This document shows positions 44,093-55,084 of a stretch of DNA of 64,000 nucleotides, piece after piece. The stretch comes from Periplaneta americana. Its lineage: Eukaryota > Arthropoda > Insecta > Blattodea > Blattidae. The notes under the pieces are model-generated. The model was not told the DNA's origin and made no database searches. It worked only from the letters and a program-made list of their open reading frames with translations. A program made the translations under genes and the position numbers. Position 1 is the stretch's first letter. The number at the start of each line of letters is the position of its first letter. The stretch spans positions 39,698,787 to 39,762,786 of the forward strand of contig NC_091121.1 of NCBI RefSeq assembly GCF_040183065.1, read 5' to 3'.

Positions 44093-44909
44093 TGCGGATG
44101 ACGTAAATATGTTAGGAGAAAATCCACAAACGATTAGGGAAAACACGAGAATTTTACTTGAAGCAAGTAAAGAGATAGGTTTGGAAGTAAATCCCGAAAA
44201 GACAAAGTATATGATTATGTACAGTACGAAATGGAAATATAAAAATTGGAAATTTATCTTTTGAAGAGGTGGAAAAATTCAAATACCTGGGAGCAACAGT
44301 AACAAATATAAATGATACTCGGGAGGAAATTAAGCACAGAATAAATATGGGAAATGCTCGTTATTATTCGGTTGAGAAGCTTTTATCATCCAGTCTGCTG
44401 TCAAAAAATCTGAAAGTTAGAATTTATAAAACAGTTATATTATCGGTTGTTCTTTATGGTTGTGAAACTTGGACTCTCACTCTGAGAGAGGACCAGAGCT
44501 TAAGGGTGTTTGAGAATAAAGTTCTTAGGAAAATATTTGGGGCTAAAAGAGATGAAGTTACAGGAGAATGGAGAAAGTTACACAACACAGAACTGCACAC
44601 ATTGCATTCTTCACCTGACATAATTAGGAACATTAAATCCAGACGTTAAGATGGGCAGGACACGTAGCACGTATGGGCGAATCCAGAAATGCATATAGAG
44701 TATTAGCTGGGAGGCCGGAGGGAAAAAGACCTTTAGGGAGGCCGAGACGTAGATGGGAAGATATTAAAATGGATTTGAGGGAGGTGGGATACGATGATAG
44801 AGACTGGATTAATCTTGCTCAGGATAGGGACCATAGGCGGGCTTATGTCAGGGCGGCAATGAAACTCCGGGTTCCTTAAAAGCCAGTAAGTAAGTATGGA
44901 ACAAGTTAT
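44077..44909 (+). pseudogene. RTE-like LINE family 1, inserted copy with TSD
   Basis: The body 44093-44893 begins inside the catalytic box (ADDVNMLGENPQTIREN). It runs through ILLEASKEIGLEVNPEKTKY, KFKYLGATVTNINDTREEIK, MGNARYYSVEKLLSSSLLSK, LYGCETWTLTLREDQSLRVF, MGESRNAYRVLAGRPEGKRP and RAAMKLRVP to an (AAGT)n end. It is flanked by GTATAGAACAAGTTAT (44077-44092) and GTATGGAACAAGTTAT (44894-44909), 16 bp with one mismatch. Only two frame breaks (near 44262 and 44649). Target-primed insertion into the family-2 LINE is therefore directly visible. Confidence 0.92.
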
Positions 44910-45460
44910 GTCATTCAACTACCAGAGATAAAAAATTACAAGTAATAAAAATTTAATAGAAGAAGTCAGAGAACAGACAATAAAGGCATCAAATATGGCA
45001 GGTTGTTTAAAGGACGTCATTTGGAGGAACAAATATATGAACGTTGAAAGTAAAACTAGGATCTATAAAGCATGTATTAGGCCCATTCTTACTTATGCTA
45101 CTGAAACGAGAGCTGAAACGAAAAAGACTGAACAAATGTTGACAACTATAGAAATGAGAACTTTAAGAAGTATCACAGGCTACAGCGCACAAAACAAGAA
45201 AACAAATGAGGAAATTAGAAATATATGTGATGTACAGGACATAGTAAAATGGGTCAAAGCAAGAAGAAAAGGATGGAGATACCACGTATTGAGGATGGCG
45301 GACGATCGTTTACCAGAACTCTCAATGACAGCAAAACCAGACTCCCCTATACATCAGGGACGACTATTGAAACGTTGACAGGAAAGTTGGTCACCTGCCT
45401 CCGAACACAATACCACCGATTGAAATATAACAGGATTGAATCCTAATGTAAGAGGAAGAA
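44910..45460 (+). pseudogene. RTE-like LINE family 2, segment 3 (C-terminus)
   Basis: Starts GTCATTCAACTACC and reads MAGCLKDVIWRNKYMNVESK, TRIYKACIRPILTYATETRA, ETKKTEQMLTTIEMRTLRSI and GRLLKR, followed after a frameshift by NRIES. The 'RIYK-CVRP-LTY--E-RA-TKKT' block is typical of RTE-like C-termini. The 3' end is GGAAGAAGAAGAGAAG, a short (GAA)n tail. Together with 42629-42930 and 43998-44092 this is one LINE split by two later insertions. Confidence 0.88.
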
Positions 45461-45549
45461 GAAGAGAAGAATAAAGTAATTAAAATTTTATGATCAGTTA
45501 ATATTAACATTTAAACTGTTTTAAAATACATTTGAAATGTATAGTATAG

Positions 45550-45601
45550 AGGAATTGATTGGGTCACTGGTTGAGTAGAAACTGTTTACTGAAGGGTGCA
45601 C
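45550..45601 (+). pseudogene. RTE-like LINE family 3, part 1
   Basis: GATTGGGTCACTGGTTGAGT and GAAACTGTTTACTGAAGGGT correspond to the 'LGHWLRRNCLLKDA' segment also seen at 58260-58310. Interrupted at 45601 by a hAT-like element; continues at 46345. Confidence 0.8.
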
Positions 45602-46351
45602 CAGCGTATAGGAATGAAGTATGGACACTTCACGTCGGTACCTTTGATGTAGCCGGACTGATTTCAATGACCTTCGAGCCAGCTAGAGCGTGAGATTCTG
45701 CTTTCTTCCTAGAGTTGGCGCTGATATCACACCAGCTAGCAGTCGACACAGCGGAAATATAACATATATAATTAATACATCTAGGTACATTATGTACTCA
45801 AATAAAATAAATTGGATCCATAAAATAATAAATCCGTCATTAACTGTAATGTCTAGACTCTAGAGTTCCTTTATAATGAGAGTTGAGACGTTGACCCCAA
45901 CAACAATTAAAATATGTAATGATTTGATAGCACTGAAAATGGAAAAACAAAACTCTTATGAGAAGTAAACCATATACCTCTATTATATTATATACAAGTA
46001 TTAAATTAATTCGATACTTAATTTTATAATGCATTATATTATTTTATGATATAATTTATTATATCTGAATTATAAAAATATTATTATTACTACTAGTTTG
46101 TCACTGAGAAATAAGGAAATGCTGTTAACTTGAATTGATTTGAAGCAAAGCGTTACTGGATTATGCAATAAGGTAGGCGATGTTTGAATCCTGTGTCTCA
46201 ACTCTATACTCAATTATTATCTTAGCGTATGTTCGATTACACTAACCTCTAGCGCTTGAAAGTGGAACTAAAGCGGCGGCGCACAGAGAAACAAAACACA
46301 GGAAAATTCGCTCAGTGTTCATTCTTTATAATCCCTATTCGCTGGGTGCAC
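45594..46351. mobile_element. hAT-like non-autonomous element in a LINE
   Basis: The element 45602-46344 (743 bp) starts CAGCGTATAGGAATGAAG. Its end, read in reverse, is CAGCGAATAGGGATTATAAA, giving imperfect inverted ends. GGTGCAC flanks both sides; on the left it reads GGGTGCAC (45594-45601) and on the right GGGTGCAC (46344-46351), sharing one G with the element end. A 7-8 bp duplication and CAG-type ends suggest hAT. Excision rejoins the family-3 LINE (GAAGGGTGCACGGAAGGAAT). The interior is AT-rich without a transposase. Confidence 0.72.
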
Positions 46352-46553
46352 GGAAGGAATAGTGAACGTGAGAAGAGTTCGGAGGAGAAGAAGATAGCAG
46401 ATAATAGACGACATTAAGATATAAGGATCCTATGCGGAGTCAGAAGAAAGCAGAAAATAGGAAATATTGTTGTGTCTGTAGTGAAAGACCTGTCCTTGGC
46501 AGAAAACAATGAATGAATGAATGAATGAATGAATGAATGAATGAATGAATGAA
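46345..46553 (+). pseudogene. RTE-like LINE family 3, part 2 with (GAAT)n tail
   Basis: GGAAGGAATAGTGAACGTGA, GATAATAGACGACATTAAGA, GAAAGCAGAAAATAGGAAAT and GTAGTGAAAGACCTGTCCTT reproduce the family 3' end also found at 57846-57985 and 58618-58735. Ends in (GAAT)n at 46508-46553, the likely LINE tail. Confidence 0.82.
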
Positions 46554-47775
46554 TCAGATTTTCTTAGTAAACTAAGTATAGTATATATGAAAATCTCTTA
46601 ACTTACTGGAGACTAAATACTTAATATTATATTGCTGATGACAGCGGAAAAAAAGTACATGAATTCACACATAGGCTATAATGTATAAGTGGACATTAAA
46701 ACAATGCTTGCTGAATTTCAAACTGAGACTAATCTCACATAAAAAATAGACCTATCCGTAAACAATCCGTAATTAATATTTATGCATCGTTATACCTGCA
46801 TGACATAAATATCTTGTTATATCACACAAATAAAGATTAGAGTTAAGAGGTATTAATTACAATTGCAATTAACGTGTTCCTTACCAGTTCACAACTTGGT
46901 GCTAGGCAACAAATTCTCGCACCTATATGTCATATCTGGGACAAGTATGACTTGTGAAAGCTTATTAGACAGGGTGTTGCCCCTGCACGAGGCTGACGCC
47001 TGTTCGTCACTACACTAAAGACGGAGTTCACAAGCTCAGAATTTACAGGATGTTCAAATAATAATCTTTTTGAGAAAAGTCTGTGAACTGCCAGGGCTCT
47101 GGTTTTTCTTGCCGAAGATCTAATTTTGATGAGTGCAAATATAAATAGTGTTTGATGAGAATGGTTTTGTGGTAAAAATCTCTTGGTTATTCCTGTTTCT
47201 TCTAACGTCATTAAATCAGTTCTTCCTCATAAGATCATTTTCAGCGCTCCAGAAGAATGTGCTTGGCTTTGTAAGTCCTATGTTTTTGCATGTGGTAGAG
47301 TTTCGAATCTGGTCAGCCATTTCGTTCGTTGTTCTCAATGGTATCGCGGCGACCATAGTTGGTTTGCCGAGGGCATTGGGTCTTAAAGAACGATAAAAAA
47401 ATTAAGTATGGTTTCTTCCTGGAATATAGTATAACTGAAAGGCCCCGTGTCGTACATTTTCGGCACGTACAAGAATCCTGCCGCTAATAGAGGGCTCCAG
47501 GCTAACTTTGTCTGTCACTTCTTGGCTACGTTGAATTTTTGCGCTTAATAGCATGTTCAGTTGAAAACTTAGTTAAATAAAATTTTGCTAAAATCACCAG
47601 TATTACTGATAACAAATTAGGAATAGGCCTAAATGAAAATTTTACAATTTTAGGATTAATGTTTGTAAGACTCTTTTATTGTACATAAATACTACCATCT
47701 CTAAGATTGTTGACTATTTTAATGCAAATCACATTGATCATCTACCTTGATGTGATGAATAAGTACTCATATCTC
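46554..47775. other. unassigned DNA
   Basis: Overlapping frames of 82, 67 and 93 codons at 46930-47396 lie on both strands without a motif I recognise. No element ends seen. Confidence 0.45.
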
Positions 47776-47875
47776 AGAAGATTTTTATTTTAGGATCCAG
47801 GTTTATTAAATTTCGTTTTCTTATTTTAATGAATACTATCACTTCTCAAAATATTGAATATTTTTTTGTAATAAC
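47776..47875. repeat. degenerate solo end of the mariner-like family
   Basis: CTCAGAAGATTTTTATTTTA, GGATCCAGGTTTATTAAATT and TTATTTTAATGAATACTATC resemble the inner and outer parts of the right terminal repeat of the element at 35733-36612. No partner end nearby. Confidence 0.5.
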
Positions 47876-47948
47876 TTTACATAATTTTGTTCTTCTCCAA
47901 TGAAGGATAACCCAGATAAAATATGTGTTACGTAACTTATTGAACGAA
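47876..47948. other. unassigned DNA
   Basis: Short spacer before the SINE. Confidence 0.4.
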
Positions 47949-48288
47949 GTCTGCCGAATTAGCTCTGTAGTAGGGAGTCTGCCTCCAGACCAGCCTGTCC
48001 GGGTTCGATTTCCGGCGGACCCGGCGGGGTCAGAAATTTTCTTGTAAAATTTGTACTTCGGGACTAGGAGAGATGGCGGTGCACAACTTCTAATCACTAA
48101 ATTCTGCACTAATATGTCTGGGTTAAATCCCAAATCTCTCCGCAGTGCATATGAAGGGAAGGCATATATCACTGTTGATAGTGATTCGTCCATAGGATGG
48201 GGACGTTAAGCCTGCCGGCCTCCTTGGTGCTATTCGACAGGTGTAGGTTACGTGCCGGCACTGGTTTTCCCCTACTCCTTTCCTCACC

Positions 48289-48325
<37 letters not shown>
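47949..48325 (+). mobile_element. tRNA-derived SINE with (TCA)n
   Basis: The tRNA-like part is 47949-48020: acceptor GTCTGCCG pairs with CGGCGGAC allowing one G-T, and the T arm is CCGGG-TTCGATT-TCCGG. A body follows with TCAGAAATTTTCTTGTAAAA, GGGTTAAATCCCAAATCTCT, GTTGATAGTGATTCGTCCAT and GGTTACGTGCCGGCACTGGT, then (TCA)n at 48291-48325. Sequence to about 48530 may belong to a longer variant. The minus-strand 115-codon frame is a shadow of this element. Confidence 0.78.
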
Positions 48326-48329
<4 letters not shown>

Positions 48330-49085
48330 CACCCAATCCCTACACTACACTTACACGAACACTTAATATACTCTTATCCTAGTACACGTCATAACTCTTT
48401 ACATATACGAATCATGCATAACGTGGCTCCCCGAAGTGGTGTGCAATTTGAAAATGTGTCATAGTTCTGTCATCTATCCGCAGTATGCGGAACCTGAATC
48501 ACGCAAAGTGAAGTGGGTAGGCATTAGATTCACACATACACACTTATTGATGTAACAGAAATATTTTCCTTCAGAAAATAATTATTTCATGCAGACGGAC
48601 AGAAAGAGCCAGATAATTAAGAAAGACGATGCTGTTCGCATATTACATTGGGGCGACCGCACTCAAACCACTATTTGATTCTACTGCGTCATCAATAGCT
48701 TTTGCGCTCCAGTTAAATCCTCAGAAAGAGAAAAAAATATAAGATTGACCTTGCTCCTTAAGATTGCAACTCCAAATCTTCGTGTTTTGAATTTTCATGT
48801 GTGATCTGATTATTAACTACGTCTATTAACATATGACCTTTGAAAGCGCAAAATTGGCTTGTTGAGTCTTGACAGAAGAACGTCGATAACCAAATAAATT
48901 CGTTTCATAGAGCTTGACTATATCGCTATTCAGCTGTTAAAATGTACAGTAAATTATCAAGAACAAGTAGAGTAAATGAGACGGATAATAAAGTAGGTGG
49001 AGTTACTCTCAATATGAAAGCGTTTAAAATTAAATACCGTGGGAATTTACGTTATCTAGTGTCTGTGGAATTGTAAGACATACAT
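48326..49085. other. unassigned DNA, possible SINE extension
   Basis: 48326-48530 may continue the SINE (CACTTACACGAACACTTAAT, CGCAAAGTGAAGTGGGTAGG). 48531-49085 has no recognised feature. Confidence 0.4.
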
Positions 49086-49086
49086 T

Positions 49087-49534
49087 ATTCCTTGTCACAA
49101 AGTATTAGGGGCTGCAAGACAACAAACACCTTTAAGAACAGCTTAAAAGATAACCTTATTAGCATTTCACTCCAATCATACTGATTTAAAATATTACTGA
49201 CTACACTGTTGCTTTTTTTCTTTAGACATCATCCTGATTGTGCTGCATTTTCAAAATTGTCTCATAATAATCTCTTTCTATTATCTAATATAATTTGAAA
49301 TATATTAACATTCTATGTATTTTAGTTTAATTCTGCTACCCAGTTTATTTCAGTGTTTAATTAATAGTTCATAGTATTTTGTTGTTTAATTCGTAAATAA
49401 CTCTTGTATACATGTAACTCTCATCTAAATCAAATTGTTGAATTCTTTGTAAGTTCATGCATATGTATATACACTTTTTGCTGGTTGTGTGGAAGAGAAG
49501 GCCTTACGGCCTTAACTCTGCCAGCTAAAATAAA

Positions 49535-49583
<49 letters not shown>
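49087..49583 (+). pseudogene. CR1/Jockey-like LINE, last codons, 3' UTR and (ATT)n tail
   Basis: Starts within the protein end: SQSIRGCKTTNTFKNSLKDN then LISISLQSY and a stop. A 3' UTR follows that matches the reverse complement of 22250-22545, then GGAAGAGAAGGCCTTACGGC and CTTAACTCTGCCAGCTAAAA and an (ATT)n run (49538-49583). This copy shows the complete 3' end of the family. Confidence 0.85.
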
Positions 49584-49833
49584 GTTTTGGCGACATTAGA
49601 ACCATAATTATCTATAGGATTACTTGATATTAGCGCAATATAAGTATTAATACAGTAGCCTATGAGAACTATGTGTTAAAAGTGCTATGACAACATGTTG
49701 GCTGAGCATCACTAGCGACTCTGGTGGCGAGTAACTATAACTACATGCTAACGTATCTATTAAATAAATAAATAAAAACATCATGAAATACATTATACAA
49801 TATTAAATAAAAAGATGCACATTATTGCATGTC
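49584..49833. other. unassigned DNA
   Basis: Short (AAAT)n patch at 49762-49783; otherwise nothing recognised. Confidence 0.45.
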
Positions 49834-50325
49834 TGTAGGTTATTTTACGACGCTTTATCAACAGCTTAGGTTAAAAAAATGTTATGTTTTATTTAACAAC
49901 GCTCGCAACTGCAGAGGTTGTATCAGCGTCGCCGGATGTGCCGGAATTTTGTCCCGCAGGAGTTCTTTTACGTGCCAGTAAATCTACTGACATGAGCCTG
50001 TCGCATTTAAGCACACTTAAATGCCATCGACCTGGCCCGGGATTGAACCCGCAACCTTGGGCATAGAAGGCCAGCGCTATACCAACTCGCCAACCATGTC
50101 GATAAAACAGCTTAGGTTATTTTGCGTCTGAATGAGATGAAGGTGATAATGCCGGTGAAATGAGTCCGGGGTCCAGCACCTAAAGTTACCCAGCATTTGC
50201 TCATATTGGGTTGAGAGGAAAACCCGGTAAAAACCTCAACCAGGTAACTTGCCCCGACCGGGAATCGAACCCGGGCCATCTGGTTTCGCTGTCAGACGTG
50301 CTGACCTTGCATGTCTGACATCTTA
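49834..50325 (-). mobile_element. tRNA-derived SINE (outer copy), split by another SINE
   Basis: Minus-strand SINE of the same family as 5886-6087. Its head includes GATGGCCCGGGTTCGATTCC (B box, around 50260-50280), the core GTTACCTGGTTGAGGTTTTT, and the end TTGATAAAGCGTCGTAAAAT near 49838-49862. It is interrupted at 49874-50105 by the inner SINE. The 5' end near 50300-50325 contains CAGCACGTCTGACAGCGAAA. Confidence 0.85.
49860..50119 (-). mobile_element. tRNA-derived SINE (inner copy) with 14-bp TSD
   Basis: The body 49874-50105 lies between AACAGCTTAGGTTA (49860-49873) and the same 14 bases (50106-50119). On the minus strand it reads ATGGTTGGCGAGTTGGTATA (A box), TTGCGGGTTCAATCCCGGGC (B box), a body with GTAAAAGAACTCCTGCGGGA, and an end GTTGTTAAATAAAACATAAC followed by A-rich sequence. 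The perfect TSD and complete head show a fairly young insertion into the older SINE. Confidence 0.9.
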
Positions 50326-50630
50326 AATTTAAATAAATTAAACAGAGGAATAATGTGGAAAGCACAGAATTTTACTTGACAATTGACACTAATTTCAAAT
50401 GTCACTTAACCTGTAATTAAATTTACGGCAGGCCCTATTATTACAAGTGTAATGACTCAAAAATTATTAATTGGAAGGTTAATATCACTGATTTTATTTA
50501 AAATAGAAAATAATACATCAATAGAATAGAAATATCATTATTATACAATAGGCCTAATTTCTATTCAACAATTATTAACAAAAACTAGGTAAATACTAGA
50601 GATGAACAAAATTAACTGCATCTCTCGCTC
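50326..50630. other. unassigned AT-rich DNA
   Basis: No recognised feature. Confidence 0.5.
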
Positions 50631-50659
50631 GCTGTGTTTGTTGCATTTGTCTTTCGCGT

Positions 50660-50960
50660 CTCGTCTCGTCATTCTCGTGCGCTTCGAGTCAGCTGTGCCA
50701 GGTCTATGGGCAAGCAGATGGTGCGTTGCTGCTGTAGACAATTTTCAGCAGGACGCCAAAATGTGCATGACGAGGAGCGCAGTGGAAGGCCAACCATCAT
50801 CACAGACGACCTTGTGGAGCAACACACCATCTGCTTGCTCATGACGTTAGGCCCATAGACCTGGCACAGCTGACGATAAATTTCAATCAGCGCTATGCCC
50901 TGTGCATTCAAAAACTTTATCACTGACCGCACTTCACGCGGCGGCAGCTGGAATAGGAAC
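50660..50960. pseudogene. mariner-like transposase N-terminal pieces, opposite orientation
   Basis: The plus strand (about 50687-50825) reads SMGKQMVRCCCRQFSAGRQ followed by NVHDEERSGRPTIITDDLVE. The minus strand (50938 down to 50826) reads RSVIKFLNAQGIALIEIYRQ and LCQVYGPNVMSKQMV. Both belong to the N-terminal helix-turn-helix region of a mariner-type transposase. The QLCQVYG..KQMV part occurs in both arms, so CTGTGCCAGGTCTATGGGC is present as an inverted repeat (50695 and 50860 areas). The plus arm has lost about 13 bp between the VYG and KQMV codons. No catalytic core was found. Confidence 0.75.
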
Positions 50961-51354
50961 GTCCATCTTCAACCAATGCAACGAAGCTACTGAGAGCACT
51001 CGGGAAGTTCCGTTAGCGCATGCGCCATGTCGGGACATTACTCTATCACGTACATGCAGTCGCTTCGCGCAACATATGGTTTGCTAGCTGTGGGACGAGT
51101 GGGAATGTTACTTTATGGACGCGCCTCGTATTAGACCTAAGGATCTGTTATGGTCTTTATCAAAGGCTTTTTATGCTTTCCAAGTTCCTTCGGCCTCTTT
51201 GAGTAGCCTATAGCGTAAGATTAGTTTTGGCAAGCGGTTGGAGGACACAAATTTGTGATTAGTAAATAGATAGAAACAGTTAATTTAATATAATCCAATT
51301 CTAAAGTACTGCTTAACTTTGGTATTGATTTTTAAATGAATTCAATTCCCTGTA

Positions 51355-51355
<1 letters not shown>
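50961..51355. other. unassigned DNA, GC-richer left part
   Basis: 50961-51130 may be the 5' region of the transposon just described; its minus strand contains ATGGACGTTCCTATTCCAGC, a possible start in another frame. Nothing recognised beyond. Confidence 0.4.

Positions 51356-51356
<1 letters not shown>

Positions 51357-51421
<65 letters not shown>
51357..51421. repeat. (ATT)n microsatellite
   Basis: About 21 ATT units with no recognised LINE end attached. Confidence 0.95.
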
Positions 51422-51423
<2 letters not shown>

Positions 51424-52231
51424 TTACGATTTCAAACAACTCATTGGTATTGATATGTGAATCGTTTCGACTATCAATTGCATTGTTGTCTTGAGACAAG
51501 GCCTGAAGGAATTAGGAAGTGGCTATGAAGTAATTAACGAGAAGTCTTCGCCTTCTTAAATTCAATTACGGGAATTATAAAGACAGAAATGAAAAGAAAT
51601 ATCAAAATTTTATTTCAATCTTTACGATATCACAGTAACAATCACGAACAGCATAAACGTTTCATGCAATTACATAGATTCGATGAATTCCCTGCCAATT
51701 TTCAATTAGCGCTTGGTTCTTATTATTTGCTGAAAATAATCGAAGTTTTCGATACATTCTTGGAATGTAGAATTATTAGACAACGAAAAAGAATTCAAAG
51801 GTAAACGAATTGGAATCAAGTTCTGGAGACTACTGAATGAGATAAAGAGCTTCTGAAGAAGCGCTCATTTGTTTGTCTTTATGTCCGCCTGCTCATTGCG
51901 CATGCTCGTAATCGTCTTGAGTCCAGGTTGTTAATATTTGCCATTTCTTGGAATTGCTATCAATTTATATGCACAGCAGCCATACACGTTAAGTGAGGCC
52001 AAGTTTCAGACAGCTGTTCCGAATTTATTAACCAACAGGGTTGCGCACTTTGGTTTAAATTTTACCCATTTGTAGGCAAAGTGACACCACTAATAAATTA
52101 CTTGAATTAAACTGTTTTCTGCCTGCAGATAAGCAATGTAATGGAACTATCCAGATGGAATTTCATCGGAAGGGAATAAATGCATAAAAAGTGAAATAAA
52201 GATGGAGAGAAGAATACAGCAAAGGAAATAC
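51422..52231. other. unassigned DNA
   Basis: A 71-codon plus-strand frame (51589-51804) has no known motif. Nothing else recognised. Confidence 0.5.
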
Positions 52232-52876
52232 TACATTATGCAACGAGCCTATAATGGTAGTAATTAAGACGCGAGTAAGTTTATGAAACGAGCGCAAGCG
52301 AGTTTCATAATTTTCATACGAGCGTCTTAATTACCATTATAGGCAAGTTTCATACGACTTTTTATGCTCGACCATATTTCTAACTTGAAATTATTCATAA
52401 GTATTCATCTTATTCTTATCTGACTAGGGAGCCTTGTGCAATATCTCGTAAATTGAGATGTGCGCAAACGCGAAAGTATTGCTTTTTTCCGAGGAACAAA
52501 TGTCATTGACCTTGATATAATATAGAGAGTAAAATGAACATTAATCTTGATATAACCTGGAAATTGATTTTGACATTGAAAAACGAGATGACAAATTGAA
52601 TTTATTTGAATATTATTTACAATTAACGCTAATTATTATAGTAACAGAACATAACCTTCTGCGACAGTATTGGATTTCCAGCCTCCATGACGTTTCGCTA
52701 GTTGTCTTTCGATTGCATATCCGAGAATAATCGATACTTGCGCTTTCATATTGCTACAATGGTGCTTTCTGATTGGTGGAAAACCTGAACTTTAATGAAT
52801 AGGTGTACTTTAATGATGTCCATTAAAGGGCTGCTACCAGGTGTATAATTACATTTCGTCATGGTCGAGCATAAAA
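52232..52876. repeat. dispersed palindromic element, copy 2
   Basis: Same element as 24146-24823, same orientation, 645 bp, with a few deletions. The left palindrome is cleaner here: GCCTATAATGGTAGTAATTA and TAATTACCATTATAGGC around GAGCGCAAGCGAG. TTTTTATGCTCGACCAT follows and the inverse ATGGTCGAGCATAAAA ends it at 52861-52876. Both copies begin TACATTATGC. No open frame. Confidence 0.8.
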
Positions 52877-54165
52877 AATAATAAACTTAAAGCATATTAA
52901 ATTAAAAATAAAAGCGAAAGGAAATATGACAAAAGAGGAAAAGAAAACAGGGAAGGAAAAGGTTTCAGATGAAAATAAAAAAAATAACAAATAGGGAAGA
53001 TAAAATAGAAAAGGAAAAGCAAGGAAAAGTTTGAAAATGAAACACATAGAAAAGCAGAAATAAGAGAAAATAAATTAAAAAAAAAAAACAAATAGAATGA
53101 CAGACGTATGGGAAGTAAAAAGAAAAACAGGTGGAAAGCTATAAGAAAGACAAATGAGATAGAACATGAAAAGAAATAAAACGAGAAATAAAAATGAATA
53201 GGGAGAAAAGAAAAATATTATCTAAGAATTAACACAAATGTAAAGGAAGGAAGTAGACAATTTGAGATAGAAAAATGGAAAGAGTATGGACAGATTAGAT
53301 AAAATGAATGGAACAGAAATAAAAAAGTTTAGAACAGAAAGTAAAGATAGAACAGAAAGGAAAAGTATAGAAACAGAAACAAAGTTGGTAGAAAGGAAAG
53401 TGAATAAAACGGAAAATAAGGTGTATAGAAGAGAAACAAAATGGAAAGAATGGAAACGAATGGGAAGGAGAGTGAAAATAGAAACTAAATTTAAGAATAA
53501 GCAGAAATGCACAGAAGCTGCAAAAAGTGGGCAGAAATTGCAAACATTAATGGAAGGAAACTGAAAAGAATAGAAAGAAGCTGACCAGAATGGGAAGAAA
53601 CTGCAAATGGATAGAAAAAAACTGTAAAAAATGGAATGGAATTGTAAAGAATGGAAAGAAACTGCAAAGAATGGGAAGAAACTGCAAATACGAAGTAACT
53701 GCAAAGAATGGAAAGCGAGTGAAAGAATGGAAATAAATATCGAGGAATGAAAAGAAATTGGAGAGAATGGAAAAAAAACTGTAAAGAATGGAAAGTAATT
53801 GCAAATAATAAAAAGAAACTGAAAAAATGGAAAGACTGGAAATGAACAGTAAACAACGGAAAGAAATTACAAAAACAGGACAGAAACTGCAAAGAATCGA
53901 AAGAAACTGCAAAGAATGGAAAGAAACTGCAAAGAATGGAAAGAAAATGTAAAGAATGGAAAAATCTGCAAATGCGAAGAAACTACAAAGAATAGAAAGC
54001 AACTGAAATAATGGAAATAAATATCAAGGAATGAAAACAAATTGGAGAGAATGGAAAGAAACTATAAAGAATTGAAACAACTGCAAAAAAATGAAAAGAA
54101 ACTGGAAAGACTTGAAAGGAACTGTAAAGAACGAAAAAAAAAAAAAAAAAAAAAAAAAAAACAAA
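52877..54165. repeat. purine-rich tandem repeat array
   Basis: Almost only A and G on the plus strand. The left part (52877-53560) is irregular GAAA/AGAA sequence. The right part (53570-54130) has units of about 20 bp, GAAAGAAACTGCAAAGAATG, ending in an A run (54137-54161). Frames of up to 160 codons on the minus strand are Phe/Ser/Leu-rich repeats and are not genes. Confidence 0.9.
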
Positions 54166-55084
54166 ATGAACAGTAACTTCAAAGAATGGATAGAAATTTT
54201 AGGGAATGTCACTGCTATTAAAATTGTCCTGTACGTACATTGTTCCAGGACAAATTTAATATTTAATGAATTTGAATTATATCTGACTGATGGTTTAGAA
54301 GAAATCATTGTAACCGAATAGACAGAAATAACCGACGTACAAACAGGAAGAAAAAACAGCTTTTTCGGTTTCGAAGATACCAAAAAAGTGTATTTTCGTG
54401 AAATTTTTTTAAACATTTTACTTTAATAATGAAGCAAAATATAGACTAAGCGGGAATATTATAATGAAATTTGCTTCCTTATGGTCTATATTTGCTTCAT
54501 TTCTTACGTGTTTTAATCTTTCGCGTTCATTACTTTTTATCACGTCATAATTATTATTTTATCTACATAGCGTCTATTCTTCTATCTGATTATTTCTTCT
54601 GTTTCATTTTACCTTCGTTGAACATGCTTAGTGCACCATACATTCATTTTATTTCATTTGCATTTTAGCTCAGTAAAACTTAATTATTATTTGATGTCAA
54701 ATATTTTATGTTGAACAGATTCTGTCCAATAATTCTTTGCAGTGGAAACAACTGACCTTTACGACTTCGCATTGCTGTTCGCTCTTTCATAAATATCATA
54801 CTTTAAGCACATTAACCAATTCCTATCGGACAGGAAACAACACAGTTTATTACTTCCTCCTGCAATAAGTCTCCACACCTTATTTAGTGATGGAAGAGGC
54901 ACAGAAAAGTGAGTAAAAGGTAACAATAATTGTTCATGTCATTGCACACCATGCCATGTCTGGCAAGATTTGGGAACAAATTAGGTTCCGTAGTTCATAG
55001 CTATTGAAACATATCAAACTGGCTGACTGGAATCAGGTTTCACCTGCATTATCTTTATAAGAGCAATCTAATATTGCTCGATCG
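54166..55084. other. unassigned DNA between two asymmetric arrays
   Basis: No recognised element or gene. Confidence 0.5.

Noticed and set aside
47148-47396. Two overlapping frames with FSAPEECAWLCKSYVFACG
   Set aside because: No motif recognised, and frames on both strands overlap without homology I can name.
47949-48020. tRNA gene
   Set aside because: The acceptor stem pairs but the anticodon arm does not form a standard 5-bp stem and 7-base loop; SINE body follows.
48197-48464. Histidine- or serine-run peptides
   Set aside because: Translation of (TCA)n at the SINE 3' end.
53222-54002. 133-160-codon minus-strand frames
   Set aside because: Mirror image of the purine-rich array; Phe/Ser/Leu runs without domains.
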